A stretch of DNA of 64,000 bases from Pseudomonas alcaliphila JAB1 (GTDB taxonomy: Bacteria; Pseudomonadota; Gammaproteobacteria; Pseudomonadales; Pseudomonadaceae): positions 1,922,001 to 1,986,000 of the forward strand of contig NZ_CP016162.1 in assembly GCF_001941865.1 (NCBI RefSeq), in the 5' to 3' direction. Made by a program: the position numbers and the translations under genes. The notes beneath the pieces were generated by a model, which was not told the origin of the DNA, did not search any database, and worked only from the letters and a program-made list of their open reading frames with translations. Below, one piece after another: positions 58,406-64,000 of the stretch; within the stretch, counting starts at the first letter, position 1, and every line of letters begins with the position of its first letter.

Positions 58406-58675
58406 ATGAGACAGCATCGTGAGGACGTGTTCTGCCATCAGGAGCTTCCGTTGACGCTGCCGATCACCAAGACGGTAGAGGAATGGATCAGGGAGCTTGG
58501 CTCGAAGGAGGGAGCGCTGACTCTGCAGGTGACCAAGACGGCCAAGGAATGGGCCCAAGAGCTTGGTGTGAATTGGGAGACGGTCAGGAAGCGGCGTTAC
58601 CGTGGTTGGTCATGGACGGAAGCCCTGGACCCTCGCCTGAGAAAAACCACCTTCAATGATCGAGGGCTGCACTGA
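58406..58675 (+). CDS. Small phage protein with modular DNA-binding motif
   Basis: This 89-residue protein ends with TAKEWAQELGVNWETVRKRRYRGWSWTEALDP, a repeat motif frequent in phage HNH-endonuclease-associated DNA-binding modules. An earlier related copy (TVEEWIRELGSKEGALTL) suggests two such modules. No nuclease domain is present. AGGAGGG precedes the ATG; the stop overlaps the next start by one base. Confidence 0.7.
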   Translation: MRQHREDVFCHQELPLTLPITKTVEEWIRELGSKEGALTLQVTKTAKEWAQELGVNWETVRKRRYRGWSWTEALDPRLRKTTFNDRGLH

Positions 58676-59028
58676 TGGATATCTTGGAGAGAGCCGGGGC
58701 ACTCGACCGTCTCCTCAAAACTGAGGACACCCAACGCGCGCTAGAACTGGTGCGCGCGGCATTGGATCAGCTGGCGGCGGAGGTCGAAGCCGAGGCGAGG
58801 GAGTTGGCGGGGCCTGAGCTTCGGCTGCAGCAGGCACTGACGCTGCCCCGGCGCGGGGCAGCCTTACGTGATCTCTCGATCGCCTTGCGGGAGCTGATCA
58901 GCCTCGAGCGCCGACAGCTTGGGCTGGACAGTGCTCGGGGCGAGCGGTTGTTCGAGGTCTTGAGAGCACTGGCAGCGAATGCCCGTCGACCTGGTACCGC
59001 CGTGGAGGCTCAACCTGATGGGCAGTAA
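58675..59028 (+). CDS. Hypothetical phage protein, 117 residues
   Basis: This helical protein (TEDTQRALELVRAALDQLAAEVEAEARELAGPELRLQQAL, then RDLSIALRELISLERRQLGLD) has the acidic/basic pattern of small packaging-associated proteins. It overlaps the terminase small subunit gene by 11 bases. The function is not known; it may be a second packaging component. Confidence 0.6.
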   Translation: MDILERAGALDRLLKTEDTQRALELVRAALDQLAAEVEAEARELAGPELRLQQALTLPRRGAALRDLSIALRELISLERRQLGLDSARGERLFEVLRALAANARRPGTAVEAQPDGQ

Positions 59029-59617
59029 GCAGACTTTCGACTGGGAAGCGATCGAACGCGACTATCGCGCTGGTCTGCTTTCCATTCGAGAGATCGCCGG
59101 CCGCCATGGCTGCACGCACACAGCGATCGGCAAGCGGGCCAAGGCCGAAGGGTGGGCGCGCGACCTGAAGGCGAAGATCCGGGCGAAAGCTGATGCACTG
59201 GTTTCCAAGCGGGAGGTTTCCAGCGAGGTTTCCAGCAAAGCGGCGGAAACTGAGCGGCAGATCATCGAGGCCAATGCCGAGGCCATCTTCAACGTGCGGA
59301 TGGCGCACCGGGCTGATATCCGGCGTTCGCGCGGCCTGACCAACAAGCTCCTGGAAGAGCTGGAGCAACTGACTGATCATCGCGACCTGGCCGAGTCGCT
59401 GGGCGAGATGATGCGCAGCCCGGACGCCTTCGGGAAGGACCGGCTGAACGACCTCTATCACAAGATCATCGCGCTACCGAACCGCACCAAGATCATGCGA
59501 GAGCTGGCCGAGACCTTGAAGACGTTGATCACCCTGGAGCGCCAGGCATACAACCTCGACGAGCAGGAGCATGACGAGCCGTATGAAGAGCGCTTGCGCC
59601 GGCTGCTTGAAACGTAG
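59018..59617 (+). CDS. Phage terminase small subunit-like protein
   Basis: This 199-residue protein has an N-terminal helix-turn-helix (FDWEAIERDYRAGLLSIREIAGRHGCTHTAIGKRAKAEGW) for recognising the packaging site, a basic linker, then a helical oligomerisation region and a C-terminal LITLERQAYNLDEQEHDE. This is the usual small terminase layout. No large terminase gene follows; the next 160 bases are non-coding. In satellites a lone terS redirects packaging of a helper phage. Confidence 0.75.
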   Translation: MGSKQTFDWEAIERDYRAGLLSIREIAGRHGCTHTAIGKRAKAEGWARDLKAKIRAKADALVSKREVSSEVSSKAAETERQIIEANAEAIFNVRMAHRADIRRSRGLTNKLLEELEQLTDHRDLAESLGEMMRSPDAFGKDRLNDLYHKIIALPNRTKIMRELAETLKTLITLERQAYNLDEQEHDEPYEERLRRLLET

Positions 59618-59630
59618 CTTTTTGGGATTT

Positions 59631-59682
59631 CCTCAAATTGAGGAGAAGTGCTCACATCCTCAATTTGAGGGCGTGAGCACTT
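59631..59682. promoter_or_regulatory. Nested inverted repeats after the terminase gene
   Basis: CCTCAAATTGAGG (59631-59643) and CCTCAATTTGAGG (59658-59670) are two near-palindromes. The second sits inside a perfect 10-bp stem AAGTGCTCAC/GTGAGCACTT (59646-59655 and 59673-59682). The whole can fold as a long hairpin or serve as a multi-site operator. There is no T run to make a standard terminator. Confidence 0.8.
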
Positions 59683-59780
59683 AGCTGTAAGTCGCTTGGA
59701 ATGAGAGCGACCCCCTGTAGGGTTCGATTTACCTGTTGACCGCATGCAGTCTGGCGGCTCCAGAACAGGAGAGCACCACC

Positions 59781-60044
59781 ATGATCAGAATGAAGCCCGA
59801 GCACGAAGTCTGCCGTCCTGGCGAGCGATACCTCGACGAGGTAGCAGGCCCGGTCAGGATAGGGCGCTACACGCACAGCGATGAGCTCTGGATCTACTAC
59901 CGTGGAACAGTCCAGGGGCGGCCATGCGAGATCCGTATGGCGGCGATTCCTGATGACTTTCTATGTGGAGTTTCCCGAGGAAAGGGGTATTGCTATACCT
60001 GCGTAACCTTGGTTCGAGAGCGCGCAATGCGTCAAGTTGTGTGA
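59781..60044 (+). CDS. Hypothetical island protein, 87 residues
   Basis: This soluble protein with strands (EVAGPVRIGRYTHSDELWIYYRGTVQGRPCEIRMAAIPDDF) ends in a cysteine pair region GKGYCYTCVTL. AGGAGAG lies 11 bases before the ATG. The nested repeats at 59631-59682 lie upstream and may control it. Not recognised. Confidence 0.55.
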   Translation: MIRMKPEHEVCRPGERYLDEVAGPVRIGRYTHSDELWIYYRGTVQGRPCEIRMAAIPDDFLCGVSRGKGYCYTCVTLVRERAMRQVV

Positions 60045-60108
60045 GCTATGCACAACAGTGCGACAAGCCAGAGGCCCTGAGGACTCTGGCTGTGTCGTCG
60101 CTGATGGA

Positions 60109-60414
60109 TCAGGCTTCAGCGCTTGGGGGCATTAACGCTGCTTCTGTCGGAAGTTTCAGTAGATAAAGCGCTACCTGGCGATGGTGCCGGCCATTCTCTT
60201 CAGTAGCGGAGATTCGTGTCGTCGTGATGGGGTAGCCAAGCGAGCGCAGCTCATTAACCCTCGCGGACGGCGACATGATGCCGAGTTCTCGGCGTGCTGC
60301 GATGGTGCTGACGGGACCCATCTGTAAGCGCGCGAGTAGTCGGGTTTGCTGAGGCGTCGTTGGGAGATAGTGATGCTCAAGCAGATCGAAAGGAATGAGC
60401 AATTGACAGGCCAT
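60109..60414 (-). CDS. HTH protein of phage type, copy 2
   Basis: This 101-residue paralogue of the 52495-52803 protein has TRLLARLQMGPVSTIAARRELGIMSPSARVNELRSLGYPITTTRI and QVALYLL at matching places. I start it at 60414 because AAGGAGG lies 8 bases upstream; a longer frame begins at 60465. It probably binds DNA. It lies near the integrase side of the island. Confidence 0.72.
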   Translation of the reverse strand: MACQLLIPFDLLEHHYLPTTPQQTRLLARLQMGPVSTIAARRELGIMSPSARVNELRSLGYPITTTRISATEENGRHHRQVALYLLKLPTEAALMPPSAEA

Positions 60415-60498
60415 GTTTTCGCCTCCTTCGGTGGCGTTGGGAACATGGGACACACCTTCTTGCAAAGCATTAAGCAGGTCAGGGGCAGATATTATCGA

Positions 60499-61224
60499 TT
60501 AACTGTCCCGCCTCTCTCGGTAGTTTTTCTGGCTGTATCGTGATTTATCCCAGTATCGCGTTGCCTCTCGCTTCAGGTTGCCTTCAGGGTCTTTACTCCA
60601 GCTCGGCGGCACAAGGTCTGGGCGCTGTTCCGTTGCGGAGTAACATGCTTCTTCAAAGGACATACGTGGGGTCTCATGGTAGATACGGCAGGCCAAGGCG
60701 TATAGCGCTTCGATGTTCTCCGAGTAGCTACGGCGCTTCCCTTTTTTACCTTTCGGCATATCACCAGTGAGCCAGCTGTCCTGAAAGAACCGAGCGAAGC
60801 TAGGGACGTCAAAAACCTCTTTGCGGATGTCTCGGGCCTCCTCGAATGTCATTTTTCCTGCCCTGATATCCTCTTCAAAGACAGCGGCTTGCTTCGTGTT
60901 CAGCCAGGAGTAAAACAAGCGAAGAATAGTGCTCGCGCCAGCAGTATCGAGCCGAAAAATGGCCTCGCGCGGTATTGATGCGGTGCTTAACTCCGAAAGA
61001 AATCTGTCGAAGTGAGCCGGTTCGTATTTTAGTTCGAGTTTGGGATTACCTAGGTCGTCTGCCGTGACGAAGAGGAAACCCTCAGCGGTGATGCTGACTT
61101 CCATAGCGTCGATTGGCTTTTTCAGCCGGGCCTCGTCGCCATCGGTTAGTTGACTCGCCAGGGTGGACGGCATTCCCAAGGTAATCAGGAGTTCTCCTAA
61201 TCGAAGAGTGAACCCTTTCGCCAT
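60499..61224 (-). CDS. Hypothetical island protein, 241 residues
   Basis: This soluble protein has LRLGELLITLGMPSTLASQLTDGDEARLKKPIDAMEVSITAEGFLFVT at the N-terminus. Its C-terminus is basic (WSKDPEGNLKREATRYWDKSRYSQKNYRERRDS) and may touch nucleic acid. It begins about 36 bases after the integrase stop on the same strand. I do not recognise the family; placed beside the integrase it could be an accessory or defence cargo gene. Confidence 0.6.
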   Translation of the reverse strand: MAKGFTLRLGELLITLGMPSTLASQLTDGDEARLKKPIDAMEVSITAEGFLFVTADDLGNPKLELKYEPAHFDRFLSELSTASIPREAIFRLDTAGASTILRLFYSWLNTKQAAVFEEDIRAGKMTFEEARDIRKEVFDVPSFARFFQDSWLTGDMPKGKKGKRRSYSENIEALYALACRIYHETPRMSFEEACYSATEQRPDLVPPSWSKDPEGNLKREATRYWDKSRYSQKNYRERRDS

Positions 61225-61260
61225 TGTTGATGCCCTCCCAGGTGTTCTGGCTGAACTGTC

Positions 61261-62490
61261 CTATACCTTGCGCTTGATGCTCACCACGTTGCCGGCTGCA
61301 AGTGCGTCGAGGTGATCGGCATACCACTGCATCATGGCCTGCCGCTGCTCGAGATATTTAGCCTTGTTGTAGACCCCCGCAACCCCCGCCTTGGAATGCG
61401 ATAACTGGGCTTCGATGTGATTCTCGTCGAAGCCGTTCTCGTTGAGGATGGTGCTGGCGATGTGGCGGAAGCCGTGACCAGTCTGCATCCCTTCATAGCC
61501 CATGCGGCGAAGGGCCATGTTGAAAACCATGTTGCTCAGGGGTTTGGTGCGGTCATTCCGCCCAGGGAACAGCAGGTCGTAGGAGCCTGAGTACAGTTGC
61601 AGCTCCTTGAGCAAGGCGACTGACTGGGTGGATAGCGGAACGATGTGCGCCCGCCGTTTTTTCATCCGTTCAGCCGGGATTTCCCAGATAGCTTTGTCCA
61701 AGTCGATTTCGCTCCAGCGGGCCTCCCGTACTTCGCTGGGCCGCAACCCGTTGATAACCAGCAGGCGCAGCCCAATCCTGACTGTTTTGTTGTTGTAGGC
61801 GCTGATTGCACGTAGGAGAGCAGGAAGCTGGACCTGCTCGACGTGGGCATAGTTCGTGGACTGCTTCTTCTGGAGGAACTTGTCGAGGCCGTCGACAGGG
61901 TTGTTGATCGCCCGGCCGGTAACCCTGGCGAGGTCGTAAATCTCTTTGCAGAAGCGGCGCACGTTGCCCATCTGGTCGAGAATGCCTTTCTTCTCCATGG
62001 AGCGGAACAGTTCCATCCATTCCATTGGGGTGATATCGGCGTAGGGCCGGTTACCCATTCTCGGGAAGACATGCAGTTCCAGGGCGCCTATCACTCGCTT
62101 GGCATACCCGTCACCCCAGCCTGCTTTGCGGGTGGCATACCATTCTCGGGCCAAGAGTTCGAACAGGTTCTCGGATTGTGCCTTCTCTTCCGCCTCGACC
62201 GCTTTGCGCTGAGTGGAAGGGTCTATGCCTTGGGCGATGAGCGTGCGCGCTTCCTGAGCCTTGGTCCTGGCCAGGGCGCCACCGACGCTGGGGTAGGGGC
62301 CTAGGCCCAGCCAGGAACGGGCTTTCGAGCCTGGTTTCGAGTACCGTAGCTCCCACAGCTTCTGGCCGGATGGTTTCACCCGGAAATACAGACCCTGGCC
62401 GTCGTGTTCGCGGTATGTTTTTTCTTCGGGTTCGAGGCTGGAGAGGGTGGTATCGGCCATCGGCCGGCGCTTGATTTCCGCTCGTTTCAT
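61261..62490 (-). CDS. Tyrosine recombinase (P4-type integrase)
   Basis: This 409-residue site-specific recombinase has an N-terminal DUF4102 arm-binding domain (DGQGLYFRVKPSGQKLWELRY), a core-binding domain and a catalytic domain with Arg in GLRPSEVREARW (about 264), H-x-x-R in TGHGFRHIAST (about 350) and the nucleophile Tyr in GVYNKAKYLEQR. Integrases of this class use tRNA 3' ends. Its ATG lies about 170 bases from tRNA-Pro. A second possible start is at 62457. Confidence 0.95.
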   Translation of the reverse strand: MKRAEIKRRPMADTTLSSLEPEEKTYREHDGQGLYFRVKPSGQKLWELRYSKPGSKARSWLGLGPYPSVGGALARTKAQEARTLIAQGIDPSTQRKAVEAEEKAQSENLFELLAREWYATRKAGWGDGYAKRVIGALELHVFPRMGNRPYADITPMEWMELFRSMEKKGILDQMGNVRRFCKEIYDLARVTGRAINNPVDGLDKFLQKKQSTNYAHVEQVQLPALLRAISAYNNKTVRIGLRLLVINGLRPSEVREARWSEIDLDKAIWEIPAERMKKRRAHIVPLSTQSVALLKELQLYSGSYDLLFPGRNDRTKPLSNMVFNMALRRMGYEGMQTGHGFRHIASTILNENGFDENHIEAQLSHSKAGVAGVYNKAKYLEQRQAMMQWYADHLDALAAGNVVSIKRKV

Positions 62491-62590
62491 GGCTGTTTGG
62501 TATGCTGGGTTATAGGTGTTTTGTCAGCATACCAATGGGCATACCAATTAGGTAGGGATGACCTGGGATAATGTGAGACAGCCAGAAACA

Positions 62591-62619
62591 GAAAACCCGG
62601 CTCAGAGGCCGGGTTTTCT
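62591..62619 (-). terminator. Terminator downstream of tRNA-Pro
   Basis: AAAACCCGGC-TCAGAG-GCCGGGTTTT is a 10-bp stem 40 bases beyond the tRNA 3' end. It lies inside the island, so it was brought by it and replaces the older one at 46162. Confidence 0.88.
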
Positions 62620-62659
62620 GGGGTTTCGAGACATGTATGGACATGCTGAAACAAGGGAT

Positions 62660-62736
62660 TGGTCGGAGAGACAGGATTCGAACCTGCGACCTTCTCGTCC
62701 CGAACGAGACGCGCTACCAAGCTGCGCTACACTCCG
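62660..62736 (-). tRNA. tRNA-Pro(CGG)
   Basis: This 77-base cloverleaf has anticodon loop TTCGGGA (anticodon CGG), an acceptor stem CGGAGTG/CTCTCCG-type pairing, T loop TTCGAAT and encoded CCA. It is intact and is the integration target of the island. Confidence 0.97.
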
Positions 62737-62865
62737 AATGAGCCGTATTCTACCGAAAAACTTTTACTGCACAAGGGGTTAGCCTGAAAAAATCAGCAGG
62801 CCGATATCCCTTTCTGCAGCCGGGGCGAGCCCGGTTGTCCTTCAGCGGTGCCTCGGGCTCTCGTC

Positions 62866-63087
62866 TCAGAGTTCCTTGACGGTCTGCACCTGATCCTTGT
62901 TGATCGTGGCGCGCTTGCCGTCGAGTTGCTCGAATTCGTAGAAGCCGGATTCTTCATCGAACTTGGGTTTGTCTACCGTCTGTATTTCACGCCCGTCATT
63001 CAGGGTGATCACCGACGGCGTGGAGCAGCCGGCCAGCACAGTGAAGCCGATTGCCATCAGCAGGGCGGGGATTATCCGTTTGGTCAT
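62866..63087 (-). CDS. YgdI/YgdR-family lipoprotein
   Basis: This 73-residue protein has a lipoprotein signal ending LAGC (Cys at about 21) and the DUF903 core STPSVITLNDGREIQTVDKPKFDEESGFYEFEQLDGKRATINKDQVQTVKEL, a small SH3-like barrel. It is anchored in the outer or inner membrane facing the periplasm. The role is undefined. The gap to tRNA-Pro (129 bases) holds no visible gene. Confidence 0.9.
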   Translation of the reverse strand: MTKRIIPALLMAIGFTVLAGCSTPSVITLNDGREIQTVDKPKFDEESGFYEFEQLDGKRATINKDQVQTVKEL

Positions 63088-63173
63088 GGTCTGTCTCCTT
63101 GGGAGCTAAAGAGGTGCTATACCCTCGCTCAGACGTGAAACTGCCGTATGAGTTCCGCGCAGGGCTTCTCGCT

Positions 63174-63764
63174 TCAGCAAGACGATATGCCGTTCGCGAG
63201 CGTTTCCGGTGTGTTCAGGTTGGCCAGGCGGGCATCTTCCAGCGTGCAGTCGACGGCGATGGGGGCCAGGTTGCCGAACCAGCGCTGCGGGCTGCGTTCA
63301 CCGGATTGCCAGGCGTGTTCCAGATCGTCTTTGAGCCCCGTAGGCAACAGGCAGAACAGTGGCTGCCAGTAGTTGCCCTGGCGGATCACCACCGGCCGGC
63401 TCCCAGCGTGGGCAAGCAGTGACTCGATCAGTGCACGGTCCACCAGGGGGGCGTCACAGGGCAGCACCAGCATTTGCTCGTGGCGTGCCGCAGCCATGCC
63501 GGCGCGGATACCCGCCAGCGGCCCCTGAAAGTTCTGATCCTGATCTGCGACCAGTTGGTCGGCGTAGCGTGCATAGTGCTCTGTGTTGCGGTTGCAGGAG
63601 ATGATCAGGTCGTCGCTCAACGGTCTGGTCAGATCATGCAACCACGCGATCAGTGGCCGACCGCGCCACTCCAGCAGGCCCTTGTCGCGGCCGCCCATAC
63701 GCAGGCCTCGGCCACCGGAAAGTAGTAGCACCGAGCAGGTGGGGCGGGCGTTGGATGCGGGCAT
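63174..63764 (-). CDS. mobA: Molybdenum cofactor guanylyltransferase
   Basis: This protein transfers GMP from GTP to molybdopterin to make the MGD cofactor. Its 196 residues show the nucleotide loop [21 protein letters not shown] (residues 12-32) and the [13 protein letters not shown] and LPCDAPLV motifs with the metal-binding Asp. The start at 63764 fits the family; the longer frame to 63809 does not. It is divergent from moaB across about 70 bases. Confidence 0.94.
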   Translation of the reverse strand: MPASNARPTCSVLLLSGGRGLRMGGRDKGLLEWRGRPLIAWLHDLTRPLSDDLIISCNRNTEHYARYADQLVADQDQNFQGPLAGIRAGMAAARHEQMLVLPCDAPLVDRALIESLLAHAGSRPVVIRQGNYWQPLFCLLPTGLKDDLEHAWQSGERSPQRWFGNLAPIAVDCTLEDARLANLNTPETLANGISSC

Positions 63765-63832
63765 GTGTGCAGTCTCCGAAGGCAGGCTGTGTGATATAAC
63801 AGCGCCCATTCTCTCCCAATTGGATGCCTGCC

Positions 63833-64000
63833 ATGAACCATAAGGCCGACGCGGTTTTCGTGCCGCTGAACATTGCCGTGCTGACCGTCAGCGACACGCG
63901 CACGCTGGAGACCGACACCTCGGGCCAATTGCTGGTCGACCGTCTGACCGACGCCGGGCACCAACTGGCCGCTCGCGTTCTGCTCAAGGATGACCTCTAC
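63833..64000 (+). CDS. moaB: Molybdenum cofactor biosynthesis protein MoaB, 3' truncated by window
   Basis: The first 56 codons are visible: [31 protein letters not shown], the MoaB/MogA N-terminus with the conserved S-D-T-R motif. It binds molybdopterin and acts in adenylylation or a related step of cofactor synthesis. It is divergent from mobA, so both serve molybdenum cofactor assembly. It runs off the window. Confidence 0.92.
   Translation, partial: MNHKADAVFVPLNIAVLTVSDTRTLETDTSGQLLVDRLTDAGHQLAARVLLKDDLY

Overview
The window looks like chromosome of a Pseudomonas species, probably of the P. mendocina/oleovorans/alcaliphila side of the genus; the species is not proven. The base composition is GC-rich, REP-type palindromes are frequent, and the gene order gacS, a pirR/pirS-like pair, a TonB receptor, cysM, rlmD, relA, mazG matches the order I recall around PA0928-PA0935 of P. 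aeruginosa. A second block (oxidoreductase, fumC, DUF2804, DUF2059, bolA, trhO, DsbA-like, ABC exporter) matches the order I recall around PA0853-PA0860. These comparisons are from memory and were not searched.

Layout. 1-8.7 kb: a 5'-truncated MFS permease, fumC with a flavodoxin-fold oxidoreductase, small conserved genes and an ABC exporter. 8.9-10.9 kb: a LysR regulator divergent from an amidotransferase-like gene and an ABM-domain gene. 11.1-16.8 kb: a tyrosine catabolic run (hpd, a short homogentisate dioxygenase, fumarylacetoacetase, maleylacetoacetate isomerase, sodium-coupled transporter) with a PhhR-like box upstream and REP hairpins between genes. 17-19.5 kb: a chemoreceptor gene behind a good sigma-54 promoter match, whose 3' end is tandemly copied about three times. 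19.5-24.1 kb: small enzymes, trmO, an rsuA/rluF-like gene, rimO, and a cytochrome b561 gene broken by an amber codon. 24.2-24.5 kb: two initiator tRNA genes. 24.6-31 kb: dinB, a small lipoprotein, ldhA and gacS. 30.6-36.2 kb: a probable iron-siderophore module. 36.3-46.1 kb: cysM, rlmD, relA, mazG and housekeeping genes, an OprD porin and glutaredoxin.

46.2-62.7 kb is a genomic island. On the right it is bounded by a tyrosine integrase beside an intact tRNA-Pro(CGG). On the left it is bounded by a 25-bp decayed copy of the 3' end of that same tRNA. It carries an ankyrin protein, a membrane-protein gene cut by an IS3-family element, a run of tightly overlapping small genes, a cluster of four identical 15-bp palindromes, a toxin-antitoxin pair, AlpA/KilA-N regulators, two long virion (DNA-ejection-like) genes and a small terminase gene. 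I found no portal, capsid, large terminase, lysis or tail genes. It is therefore either a heavily deleted prophage or a phage satellite.

To the right, 62.8-64 kb returns to core genes: a YgdI/YgdR lipoprotein, mobA, and moaB cut by the window edge.

Two short MITE-like elements (25.7 kb and 41.0 kb) with different ends share an internal core and sit between YTAR-type target duplications.
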